From: Intestinibacter bartlettii
Lineage (GTDB): Bacteria > Bacillota > Clostridia > Peptostreptococcales > Peptostreptococcaceae
Reading direction: 5' to 3'
DNA length: 64,000 nt
Assembly: GCF_018917435.1 (NCBI RefSeq)
Contig: NZ_JAHLOQ010000013.1
Span: 1 to 64,000, forward strand
Part shown: piece after piece, positions 25,097 to 34,149 of the stretch
Position numbering within the stretch: position 1 is the stretch's first letter
Layout: each line of letters starts with the position of its first letter
Notes under the pieces: model-generated
The model's database searches: none
What the model saw: the letters and a program-made list of their open reading frames with translations, nothing else
Told to the model about the DNA's origin: nothing
Position numbers and translations under genes: made by a program

Positions 25097-25768
25097 TTAA
25101 TTCAATACCGCCTTATATCCAAGTCCGTGCACAGTTACAATTTTAAACTCATTACATTCAGAAAATTTATCCCTTAATTTTGTCATATAAACATCTACTG
25201 TACGATTGCTCTATGTTGAATCAGCATCCCAAAATTCATTCATAATTTGAGCACGCGTGAATGTTTTTTTAGGATAAGAAAGAAGTTTAAATAAAATATT
25301 AAACTCCCTTAAAGTTAGAGGTATTTCTTGATTTTTAAATACTGCCGTCATTTCTTCACTATTCATTGTTAAGTCACCAATTTTAAGTTCTTTACTAGAT
25401 TCAATTTTAGCCCTTCTAAGTAGTGCATAAATTCTTACGAGCAATTCATCTAACTCTACAGGTTTTACAAGATAATCGTCTATTTCTAAACTAAACCCGC
25501 GTAATTTTGATTGAATATCATCCTTTGCTGTTAAAAACAAAAGTGGTATATTTCTATCGATATTTCTAACTGATTTTGCAAATTCGAATCCATCAATATC
25601 AGGCATCATAATATCTGAAATAATTAAATCTATATGATTCTCATACAAAACATCATATGCATCATTAGCATTTAGACATCCAATAGCATTAAAATTGTTT
25701 TTTACTAAATAAGAGCATATAACATTATTTTGATGTTTTTCATCATCTACTACAAGAATGTTGATCAT
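25097..25768 (-). pseudogene. OmpR-family response regulator with in-frame TAG
   Basis: The receiver domain (VVDDEKHQ, phospho-Asp in LIISDIMMPDIDG, Lys in LVKPVE) and most of the winged helix are intact. At 25211-25213 (minus strand) a TAG follows Asp-Ser-Thr. The same frame then continues with SNRTVDVYMTKLRDKF and HGLGYKAVLN to a normal TAA at 25097. The lost part is the recognition helix and C-terminal hairpin, so the truncated product should not bind DNA. The start at 25768 has GGGGAGG; an ATG at 25786 overlaps that site. A recent nonsense mutation, sequence error or read-through are all possible. Confidence 0.88.
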
Positions 25769-26030
25769 TAAATATTTCCTCCCCATTATTACAAATATTT
25801 ATTTACATTTGTCTGTTATTTATTATTTTGAATTATAACATAGAGTTGTTAATATTTTGTTAAAGTCTAAAAGTATTTAGTAATTTATTATTTGATATAC
25901 AGATGATATAGATAAATTAACATTTCATTAACATATTTTTAAAAACTTTTAAATAATAAAAGTGAATAATATAATCATCAAGTTAGTAATATTGATGAAA
26001 TTAAAATATAAAATAAGGGAGAAGAAAGAT

Positions 26031-26165
26031 ATGTTAAATTTATTAAAAATAAAAGAAATAATAATAGAAGGTATGTGTAAAGATATAGAAACTGAACAGT
26101 TAATGCCAATGGATAGACAAAATAATATAAAGCTTGATTATATTATTGTTCACATGTATTTATAA
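26031..26165 (+). CDS. Small ORF, 44 aa
   Basis: A 44-codon ORF with a good AAGGGAGA upstream of ATG 26031 and a strong terminator 10 bp after its stop, so it looks like a complete short unit. It begins MLNLLKIKEIIIEG and has no signal peptide. I do not recognise it. In-frame extension to 25962 lacks a ribosome binding site. Confidence 0.45.
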   Translation: MLNLLKIKEIIIEGMCKDIETEQLMPMDRQNNIKLDYIIVHMYL

Positions 26166-26174
26166 TTAATAATT

Positions 26175-26227
26175 AAAAAGGATGTATCGAAAGATAGAAC
26201 TTATCTATTTTTAGATACATCCTTTTT
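26175..26227 (+). terminator. Intrinsic terminator
   Basis: AAAAAGGATGTATC pairs with GATACATCCTTTTT. Confidence 0.85.
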
Positions 26228-26327
26228 AAGTTTGATAAATTTTTCCTTTTTGGTATTATATTATGATAAAATAATCTATAGATTATTTAGGAAAATAGAA
26301 GTTTAAGAAGGGGAATTAAAAGAAAAA

Positions 26328-27125
26328 ATGGTAAAAATAATTGCAACGGATATGGATGGAACTCTTTTGGATAGTCAAAAAAATTTCCCAAAAGAATTAG
26401 ATTATGTTTTGAAAAAATTAGATGAAAAAAATGTTAGATTTATAGTAGCAAGTGGTAGACAATACTACAATCTTGCTAAACAATTTAAAGACTATGATCA
26501 GGATTTAATTTATATAAGTGAAAATGGAGCTATGGTTTTTGATAAGGGCGAAATCGTTTATATAAGTGAAATCGATGGAGATAAACTAGGTAGAGCAGTT
26601 GAAATAGCTAGAAAGATAGATGGCGCATCAATAATATTATGTGGAGAAAAAAGTGCTTATACAGAAAATAAAGGAGAATTCTTTATAAAGAATGCACGTA
26701 TGTACTACGAAAGATTAGAAATAGTAGAGGATGTATTAGATATAGTTAAAGAAGGCACAGATAAAATATGCAAAATAGCATTATTCCATGATAAAAGTTC
26801 TGAAAAGTATTTATCTAACGAATTTACTGATGTAGAAAATGATTTTTTAATTTCAGTATCAGGTGAGTTATGGATGGACTTTATGAATATAGGTGTAAAT
26901 AAAGGAACAGCTATTGAGAGAATACAAGAATGTTATGATGTAACTTATGATGAAACTATGGCATTTGGTGATTATTTAAATGATTATGAAATGATGCAGA
27001 GCTGCAAATATAGTTATGCTATGGCAAATGCCCATCCAAAATTAAAAGAAATAAGTAATTATGAAGCAAAATCAAATGATGAAAATGGGGTTATGGAAGT
27101 TATAAAAGAATATTTTAAAATTTAG
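26328..27125 (+). CDS. Cof-type HAD-IIB phosphatase
   Basis: 265 residues. HAD motif I is ATDMDGTLLD (nucleophile Asp about 7), motif II ASGRQYY, the conserved Lys follows in the cap region, and motif III/IV is AFGDYLNDYEMM near the C-terminus. Cof-type enzymes hydrolyse sugar phosphates, flavin or pyridoxal phosphates in the cytoplasm. The substrate is not predictable from sequence. GAAGGGG lies about 14 nt upstream of the ATG, a rather long spacing. Confidence 0.93.
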   Translation: MVKIIATDMDGTLLDSQKNFPKELDYVLKKLDEKNVRFIVASGRQYYNLAKQFKDYDQDLIYISENGAMVFDKGEIVYISEIDGDKLGRAVEIARKIDGASIILCGEKSAYTENKGEFFIKNARMYYERLEIVEDVLDIVKEGTDKICKIALFHDKSSEKYLSNEFTDVENDFLISVSGELWMDFMNIGVNKGTAIERIQECYDVTYDETMAFGDYLNDYEMMQSCKYSYAMANAHPKLKEISNYEAKSNDENGVMEVIKEYFKI

Positions 27126-27231
27126 TTATCTAAATATAATAAATCTTTGAAATTTATTTGGATATAATAATTTAAGAACATATATTAATATGGATTTTGA
27201 TTTAGTATATTTGTGAAAGTGAGGATTATGA

Positions 27232-28389
27232 ATGTTTATAGATAGTGAAGATATAAAAAAAGTAATTCCTGATGTAATAAAGATAAGAAGACATATACAT
27301 ATGTATCCAGAAATTAGCGAACAAGAATATGAAACATCTAAATTTATAAAGAAATGTTTAGAAGAAATAGGATTAGAAGCAAATATTATAGGAGACACAG
27401 GTGTTGTATCTATATTAATGAATAATCCAGAATTTCCGACTGTTGGATTAAGAGCGGAAATGGATGCATTGCCAATAGAAGAAGAAACTAATTTAGAATT
27501 TAAGTCTAAAAAAGATGGTGTGATGCATGCTTGTAGCCATGATGGAATAGTTGCAACAGCATTAGGTGTTGCAAAATTACTTTATCAACATAAAGATGAA
27601 TTAAAATGCAACGTTAAATTTATCTTTGAGCCTGCTGAAGAAGTGGGAAAAGGCGCTAAAAAACTTATAAAGGAAAAAGTATTGGAAAATCCTAAAGTTG
27701 ATAAGATGGTTATTTTCCATTATGCAAATTCAGAACCAATAGGAATGGAAATACAAAAAGGCGTTTCCACAGCAACATTAGGTCGAGTGGGTATTGAAAT
27801 AATAGGAAAATCATCACATTGGTGCGAACCTGAGAAAGGTATAAATGCAATATCTGTGTCTGCAAAAGTTATAAATGCAATAGATAAAATAAATGAAGAT
27901 TTAAAAGAAAAGATGCAATTTGTACTTGGCATGGGAATGATAAATGGAGGAATAAAAAATAATATAATTGCTGAAAATGTTAAATTAGAGGGAACTCTTA
28001 GAACATTTTGTGAAGAAAATTTTGAGTATGTCTTAACTTATCTTCAAGATAGAATGAAAGAAATTGAAGAAGAAACAAAAGCAACAATTAAAGTAACCTT
28101 AATTTCACATCTTCCTGCGCTTATCAATAATCCCGATTTAGTAGAGATGGGTAGTAAAGTTGGTAAGGAAGTATTTGGGGACAGATTTGTTTTAGGTGAA
28201 AAACCATTTTTGGCAGGAGATAATGCAGCATATTATTTTAGATTAGTTCCAGGAGTTAGAATGGTATTTTTTGCAGAAAAAGAAAATCAAGAAAACTGGC
28301 CACTTCATAATGGAAAATTTGATTTTAATGAAGATATTTTTCCATATGCAGTAAGTACACTTTATAACTTAATTTCAGATATGAAATAA
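27232..28389 (+). CDS. M20-family amidohydrolase
   Basis: 385 residues of the peptidase M20D group (N-acyl-amino-acid or aminobenzoyl-glutamate hydrolases). Metal-site elements are RAEMDALPIEEET (normally RADMDALP, here Glu for the Asp before Met), HACSHDG and EPAEEVGKGAKK. The dimerisation domain occupies about 180-290. The enzyme removes acyl groups from amino acids in the cytoplasm. The start follows GTGAGG. It lies 107 bp after the HAD gene and may have its own promoter. Confidence 0.92.
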   Translation: MFIDSEDIKKVIPDVIKIRRHIHMYPEISEQEYETSKFIKKCLEEIGLEANIIGDTGVVSILMNNPEFPTVGLRAEMDALPIEEETNLEFKSKKDGVMHACSHDGIVATALGVAKLLYQHKDELKCNVKFIFEPAEEVGKGAKKLIKEKVLENPKVDKMVIFHYANSEPIGMEIQKGVSTATLGRVGIEIIGKSSHWCEPEKGINAISVSAKVINAIDKINEDLKEKMQFVLGMGMINGGIKNNIIAENVKLEGTLRTFCEENFEYVLTYLQDRMKEIEEETKATIKVTLISHLPALINNPDLVEMGSKVGKEVFGDRFVLGEKPFLAGDNAAYYFRLVPGVRMVFFAEKENQENWPLHNGKFDFNEDIFPYAVSTLYNLISDMK

Positions 28390-28419
28390 AAATATATTGA
28401 CGAAAATAATACTTCTATA

Positions 28420-28599
28420 ATGAATAATAAATTAATATCTTTTATAGTAATATTTGCAACAATGGCTATTATATTAATATTATTTTTGGGATGTTCCTAT
28501 TTATTTAGTGTTACAATATTAACTACACATATATATAGTGCAATTATATCAGTTGCTGTATTATTTATTATAGAAAGAATATTAAATATAGTAATATAA
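28420..28599 (+). CDS. Small two-span membrane protein, 59 aa
   Basis: A 59-residue ORF with two hydrophobic helices (about 5-32 and 38-58), starting MNNKLISFIVIF. No clear ribosome binding site is present, which lowers confidence. A terminator follows 29 bp later, consistent with its being the last gene of the M20 transcript. No family recognised. Confidence 0.45.
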   Translation: MNNKLISFIVIFATMAIILILFLGCSYLFSVTILTTHIYSAIISVAVLFIIERILNIVI

Positions 28600-28627
28600 A
28601 TAAATTTAAATTAAACTAATTTATAAT

Positions 28628-28667
28628 AAAGGCTTTTTCAATTTTTATATTGAGAAAGCCTTTTTTA
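28628..28667 (+). terminator. Intrinsic terminator
   Basis: AAAGGCTTTTTCAAT and ATTGAGAAAGCC pair, followed by TTTTTT. Confidence 0.88.
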
Positions 28668-28670
28668 TTG

Positions 28671-28726
28671 CAAGGAAATATAATCAGTTTTAGATTGTGG
28701 ATAAATATAATTTCCTTTAATACGTT
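28671..28726. repeat. Dispersed hairpin repeat with DnaA box (copy A)
   Basis: AAGGAAATATAATC, then a loop containing TTAGATTGTGGATAAATA, then TATAATTTCC. It is about 80% identical to 34037-34098. The loop carries TGTGGATAA, the complement of the consensus DnaA box. It lies right after a terminator. Confidence 0.65.
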
Positions 28727-28928
28727 GTTTTGGAGTATAATTCATATTAAATAAATCAAAATATGTTTAAATTACTGTTAACAGAGTATTTTGGGTATAT
28801 TAATATAATATAGTTTAAAAACGAATAATTTAACTTTAACTTTCTTGTTTAATAGAAAAATTTATTATATACTTGTTTAAGGAAAATTATACAATTTAAT
28901 TATAAATTATAGTGAATAGGTGATAAAA

Positions 28929-31900
28929 ATGGCAAATGTACAGGATATTGTTTTTATATTAATGCAAGGTTTTTCGGGAGCTGTCGCAGGATATATAACT
29001 AATAAATATGCAGTTAACATGATTTTTAAAGAATATACTCCTCTAAAAATTGGGGGAGCAGTTAAGAAGAATAAAGTAAAATTTATAGAAGAGGTAAGTG
29101 AATTAGTTGAAAAAGATATAATAAATTCGGAAACTTTAATTGGTTCAATCGAGAGCAAAGATTTTTCGGATGTTATAGATTCTGCATGTATAGATTTTAT
29201 GACTAATTCATTAAAAGATGTTTTCAAAGGTGTAAAACTAAAAGATATTCCAGGAATAAATATTAGTACACAACAATGTATAACATTTATAGAACAGAAT
29301 TTACAAGAAGAATTACCTAAATTGATAGATAATTTATCTAATAAAATAGATATTAAAAAGTTAATACAAAAAGATCAATTAGATAATATAAGTGAAAAAA
29401 TAGTTGAATTAATTATAGAAATACTAGAAACAGATGAAAAATTAGATGAATTTTTATTATGTTTATATGATGAAAATAAGAATGAAACTTTAGGTGATTT
29501 TTTAAGTGATAAAGCTAAGACTGACTTAATACAGGGTATATCAAATATTTTAATTAAATCTATAGATGACATAATTGAAGATGAAAAAAAATGTTTAGAA
29601 TTTATAGAAAGAATATATGACTTGTTAGACTTAAAGGATATAATATCTAAATTAGAGGAAAATTTAGGACAAAAAACTTTAGAAGATATAGCAGGAGAAG
29701 AAGGATTAAATAATATAAACAATTTATTATTTAACCATATAAAAAATCTAATAAACCAAGATGAAAGTAGAGCAAAAGTAAAGGAAGTTATATCAGAACT
29801 ACTTACTATAGCTAAAGATATGGATGTAACTTTATTTGAAATATTGCCATCAGAATTAGCAAACTCAATAGTAAGTTATATTAGATTTATTATACCAGAT
29901 ATAGCTCCTCATATATCAAATTGGCTATATGAAAACAAAGATAAGATAGATTTTGTGATAAATAATGCAGTTGAAGAAACTATCAATGAAACAGATGATC
30001 AATCTATAAAAGGAATAGTAGACAAATTCGGAAGCATGCTATCTTCTATTTCTCAAAATCTAAAAGTTGTAGATAGAGCTGCTAATATGGTAGATAAATA
30101 TGATTTAACACCAGAAGCTGGCCAAAAAATATATATAGCTATATCTAAATTTTTTGAGGAAACAAGTATCGGTGATATAGTTGAATTACTAGAAGATAAA
30201 TTGAATTTAAGTGATGATGAGATTTGTGAAAAATTATTAAATTTATTTGATGATAAGGGAGATATTTTAATTCAAAAGATTATTTTTAATTTTAAACAAA
30301 AATCAATATCAAGTTTTATAAATATAGATTTAGAGCAAATAGTTAAATCAAAAATTATACCTTTAATTTATAAATTTATAAGATCAAATAAAGATAAAAC
30401 AAATGATTATATATCTAAATTATTAGAAGAAAAACTTAATCAAATACTTTCTAATAATATAGAAAATTTAATTTCAAAAGATAAAGTAGGAATACTATCT
30501 AAGAAATTACCTCAATTTATTTCTAAATATATAGTGAATAATAAAAAAATATGTAAATTGTATATAGAAAAGATGGTAGCATCTACTTTGAATGATATAG
30601 ATTTTGAAAGTATTATTATGAAAAATAAAGAATCATTAATTTTATTAGCATGTAATAAATTTAATGATTTAGAAAAACTAGTTATAGATAATTTAAAAGA
30701 TAATGAAATACAAGACGTACTAGACTTAATAAAAGATAAAGAAGGATTTAGTTTATCTTTAAGTCAAAAACTTCATAAAGGTCTTGTTAATAATGTAGAT
30801 AAAGTAATAGATAATAATGTAAAAAGAGTAATCTATAACAACTTAATTAAATTAGATGAAGATGAAATATGCAATATAGCACAAAGTTTTATGGGAAAAC
30901 AACTTAAACCATTATCTTATTTTGGGGCTTTATTGGGAACAGTAGCTGGATTAATATTTGCATTTGGAATAAATGGAACAATAAATAATCTTGGTTTCTA
31001 TAATAGATATCAAACTACAATAATGGCATGTGTACTTATGGGATTAGTAGGTATACTTACAAATGTTATAGCATTATGGATGATATTCCACCCATATGAA
31101 AAAAATAATTTTGTTGCAAAAATACCTGTTTTTAGAATATTTTCACAGGGGTATATACCTGCTCATAAAGAGGGCTTTGCAAATGGAATGGCTTATTTTA
31201 TAGATAATGAACTTTTAAAAGGTAAAAGAGTCGAAAGCTTATTTAATAGCAAAAAAGATAAATTTTCTGAGAGTATATTTAACTTTGTATCTAATAATAA
31301 CTTTAAAATGTTAGTAGATATAGCTAGTGAAAAGAAAAATAAAATAAGTAAATTTTTATATCAATTTGTTATAGATAAATGTGTACAAAATAAAAGAAAA
31401 ATTGCAGAAGCTTTATCTAAGACAACAGATAATATAACTTTAGATAATATAGTAACTAGAGAAAAAACTCTAAGTATATCACAAAATTTCTTATCTAACT
31501 TAGATAGATTAGATGATGTAGTTATAAAATTTGCACAAGAAAAAATAGATAAACAAAAAACAATAAATGAGTTATTACCAGATAGAGTAGTTAAATCTAT
31601 TAATAATGAAGTAAATGAAGTTATAGATAATACTGTTAAAAACTCTGTCGATAAAGTTCTTAAAGAGGAATTAATAAAATCATTAGTTCAAAATAATAGT
31701 GGATTTTATAGTGATTTTACATCAAAGACATTAGGTGAGCTTTTAGGTGAAGAAAAATTATCTAAATTAGAATTATCAGCTGTAAATAATTTAAACAATT
31801 ATTTAGTTGAAAGATTACCTAGCATAATAGAAAACTCATTAGATGAATTACTACAAAGTCAACTTCATAAAGATAAAACTATAGGTGAAGTTTTTGGAGG

Positions 31901-33155
31901 AAGTATAAGAATAACTTTAGACAAAAACTTATATCCAATAACAGCAGCATTGTTAGGAAAATTAAATTATTATGCTCAAGAAAATAAAGAGCAAGTAGTT
32001 AAAATGGTTATTACTATGGTAAGAAAACAACTTAACTTCTTTGTGAAAATGGCATATGATTTTATGAACGGTGATCATTTAGTAAGTCTTGTTGTATTAA
32101 ATATTATAGATACTAAATTAGAAGATTTTATAAATGATACTATGTACTCAACAATAAAGACAACGTCTGTTTGTCTGAAATCTGCTATATATCCAACTAC
32201 AATCCAAAATATAGGATTTGTTGCTGAACAAGTAAATACAAAATTAATAGCAGATACTTTAGTTCAAGATATAAAATCAAATGAAATAATATTTAATAAT
32301 GTTGAGAATATAACATTAGCTGCAATTAATGAAGTTAAAGAAATAAAAATGGCTGATATACTTAAAGAAACAAATATAGAAACCGTAGAAGGTTTATATG
32401 AATTACTTGAAGAAGAAATAGTTCAAATTTTAAACTCAATAGTTTATAATTACAGTAATAATATAGAAAATATAAATACTTTCATTAATGGTTATGTTTA
32501 TGAAAATATAACTTCAAAAGTATTAGAAGAAAAAATAGAAAATATATTAAATGTAGATGATAGTGTATCATTTATAATCAAATCTATATTAAATAAATTA
32601 AATGATAGCAATCAATCTAGAGAACTATTGTTAAAAACTATTGAAACAGCTTATGAAAATAATATTGTGGGTATGAAACTAAATGATGTACTAGATAAAG
32701 AAATTTTAATTTCTGAAATTGGAATATATCTAGATAGATTATTTAAAGATTTAGATTTCAATGAAAATAATCAATATATAGTAGATAAAATTGTATTTAA
32801 TTGTATAGAAAGTGAATTTAAATTTATTGATGAATCTACTAAAGAATACATCATAAAAGGTATTGTAGATGCGTTACTTACTACGGGTATTGGATTTACA
32901 GTAGATGCAATGAAAGCACTTAAACTTAAGGAAATAACTACTGAGCAGGTAGAAATAATGGATCCAAGAGAAATACATATGCTATTTAAGGCATTTGCAG
33001 GTGATTTCTTCATTAAATTATACTTATATGGTTCAATGGGAGCTGTGTTTGGTATAAATATGTACCTATCAGTTATTTTAGGAATAGTGGACTATTTCTA
33101 TAGTAAAAAAGTGGATGAATTTGAAATTAGCACAGACAATATTTTTAAAGAATAA
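28929..33155 (+). CDS. Giant protein with two DUF445-like segments
   Basis: 1408 residues. The N-terminal membrane helix contains GAVAGYITNKYAVNMIF, and a central pair of helices (about 655-715) contains GLVGILTNVIALWMIFHPYE, followed by GYIPAHKEGFANGMAYF. Both are the DUF445 core (G-x-x-T-N-x-x-A). A third hydrophobic segment is at the C-terminus (about 1365-1395). The long regions between are alpha-helical with many short repeats of the type D-I-I-E-x-L-x-D-K. Ordinary DUF445 proteins have about 380-450 residues, so this looks like an internal duplication with expanded helical domains. Function unknown; probably membrane-anchored. The start at 28929 follows AGGTGA; GTG 28920 is less likely. 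Confidence 0.88.
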   Translation: MANVQDIVFILMQGFSGAVAGYITNKYAVNMIFKEYTPLKIGGAVKKNKVKFIEEVSELVEKDIINSETLIGSIESKDFSDVIDSACIDFMTNSLKDVFKGVKLKDIPGINISTQQCITFIEQNLQEELPKLIDNLSNKIDIKKLIQKDQLDNISEKIVELIIEILETDEKLDEFLLCLYDENKNETLGDFLSDKAKTDLIQGISNILIKSIDDIIEDEKKCLEFIERIYDLLDLKDIISKLEENLGQKTLEDIAGEEGLNNINNLLFNHIKNLINQDESRAKVKEVISELLTIAKDMDVTLFEILPSELANSIVSYIRFIIPDIAPHISNWLYENKDKIDFVINNAVEETINETDDQSIKGIVDKFGSMLSSISQNLKVVDRAANMVDKYDLTPEAGQKIYIAISKFFEETSIGDIVELLEDKLNLSDDEICEKLLNLFDDKGDILIQKIIFNFKQKSISSFINIDLEQIVKSKIIPLIYKFIRSNKDKTNDYISKLLEEKLNQILSNNIENLISKDKVGILSKKLPQFISKYIVNNKKICKLYIEKMVASTLNDIDFESIIMKNKESLILLACNKFNDLEKLVIDNLKDNEIQDVLDLIKDKEGFSLSLSQKLHKGLVNNVDKVIDNNVKRVIYNNLIKLDEDEICNIAQSFMGKQLKPLSYFGALLGTVAGLIFAFGINGTINNLGFYNRYQTTIMACVLMGLVGILTNVIALWMIFHPYEKNNFVAKIPVFRIFSQGYIPAHKEGFANGMAYFIDNELLKGKRVESLFNSKKDKFSESIFNFVSNNNFKMLVDIASEKKNKISKFLYQFVIDKCVQNKRKIAEALSKTTDNITLDNIVTREKTLSISQNFLSNLDRLDDVVIKFAQEKIDKQKTINELLPDRVVKSINNEVNEVIDNTVKNSVDKVLKEELIKSLVQNNSGFYSDFTSKTLGELLGEEKLSKLELSAVNNLNNYLVERLPSIIENSLDELLQSQLHKDKTIGEVFGGSIRITLDKNLYPITAALLGKLNYYAQENKEQVVKMVITMVRKQLNFFVKMAYDFMNGDHLVSLVVLNIIDTKLEDFINDTMYSTIKTTSVCLKSAIYPTTIQNIGFVAEQVNTKLIADTLVQDIKSNEIIFNNVENITLAAINEVKEIKMADILKETNIETVEGLYELLEEEIVQILNSIVYNYSNNIENINTFINGYVYENITSKVLEEKIENILNVDDSVSFIIKSILNKLNDSNQSRELLLKTIETAYENNIVGMKLNDVLDKEILISEIGIYLDRLFKDLDFNENNQYIVDKIVFNCIESEFKFIDESTKEYIIKGIVDALLTTGIGFTVDAMKALKLKEITTEQVEIMDPREIHMLFKAFAGDFFIKLYLYGSMGAVFGINMYLSVILGIVDYFYSKKVDEFEISTDNIFKE

Positions 33156-33162
33156 AATAAAA

Positions 33163-33204
33163 AAAACTCCTTACTCTATAAATAAATAGAGGAGGAGTTT
33201 TTTT
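33163..33204 (+). terminator. Terminator whose 3' arm is the next ribosome binding site
   Basis: AAACTCCT pairs with AGGAGTTT and inner CTCTAT with ATAGAG, followed by TTTTTTT. The AGGAGG in the 3' arm is the only ribosome binding site for the ATG at 33205. Read-through transcripts would thus fold the site shut. Confidence 0.75.
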
Positions 33205-33963
33205 ATGAAAAAAATAACTGCAATAATAATTTTAATAACTGGCATATTGATGATATCTATAGGTAATTTTGATAATGTAAAAGAGGCCTTTGAGATAAAT
33301 ATCAAAACAACATCTGTAGAATCAAAAACTATCAATAAAAACAATAAGTATATCGAAGCTGATTTGAAATTTCCAAAACTGACTATAGTTAATAAGGAAA
33401 TTGAAAATGCTTTAAATAAAAAAATTGAATCAGATGTAATGGAATTTTACAATTCCTCATTTAAAGAGGCTCAAGACTATTTAGATGATTTTCCTGATGC
33501 AGAAAATAAATTCGTAATAAGCTCAGACTATGAGGTCAAAAAAAGTAATGATAAAGTGTTTAGCTTGCTTCTTAAATACTATAAATATAGTGGAGGGGCA
33601 CATGGAACTTATCAATATGTACCATATAACGTAAACTTAACTTCTGGAAAAGTATTTACATTAAAAGATATTTTTAGTGGGGAAAGTAATTATAAGCAAG
33701 TTATAAATGATGAAATAAAGAAACAGATAAAATTATTAAATAAAAATCAAAATCTGCCGGAAGATAGCACGCAATTATATGCATTTGATAAAATAAATGA
33801 TACTCAAAAATTTTATCTTAAGGATGATTCCGTAGTTATATATTTTGATTTATATGATATAGCACCTTATGTTGCAGGAATACCTGAGTTTTCTATAGAT
33901 AAAGATGTGATAAATAATTTACTTAATGAAGAATACAAACAAATAATTTTTTACCAACCTTAA
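33205..33963 (+). CDS. RsiV-like exported protein (DUF4163/DUF3298)
   Basis: 252 residues. A signal-anchor helix at 4-22 is followed by an extracellular part with DUF4163 (about 35-120) and DUF3298 (about 130-245). The hallmark YSGGAHGTYQY (about 129-139) matches the lysozyme-binding half of the anti-sigma factor RsiV. There is no cytoplasmic anti-sigma segment and no sigma gene beside it, so it is a stand-alone version of unknown ligand. Its ribosome binding site lies inside a terminator hairpin. Confidence 0.85.
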   Translation: MKKITAIIILITGILMISIGNFDNVKEAFEINIKTTSVESKTINKNNKYIEADLKFPKLTIVNKEIENALNKKIESDVMEFYNSSFKEAQDYLDDFPDAENKFVISSDYEVKKSNDKVFSLLLKYYKYSGGAHGTYQYVPYNVNLTSGKVFTLKDIFSGESNYKQVINDEIKKQIKLLNKNQNLPEDSTQLYAFDKINDTQKFYLKDDSVVIYFDLYDIAPYVAGIPEFSIDKDVINNLLNEEYKQIIFYQP

Positions 33964-33993
33964 GTATATAATATTTAAGATTTAGAATAAAGA

Positions 33994-34036
33994 AAAGTAT
34001 CTTAGCTATTTATATTTTAGCTAAGATACTTTTTAT
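33994..34036 (+). terminator. Intrinsic terminator
   Basis: AAAGTATCTTAGCTA and TAGCTAAGATACTTT pair, followed by TTAT. The hairpin repeat copy B starts at the next base. Confidence 0.88.
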
Positions 34037-34098
34037 AACGCATAGGAAATTATAATCATATTTAGATTGTGGATAAATATAATTTCCGTTCATGCGTT
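34037..34098. repeat. Dispersed hairpin repeat with DnaA box (copy B)
   Basis: AACGCAT and ATGCGTT (ends) and AGGAAATTATA with TATAATTTCC (inner) give a two-part stem. The loop has TTAGATTGTGGATAAATA, again with TGTGGATAA. The 5' half recurs in partial form near 12199 and 35449. Confidence 0.7.
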
Positions 34099-34149
34099 TC
34101 AAAGAAATCTACATTTTTAAGAATCTTTAGGAAAAAGATTTCTTTATTT

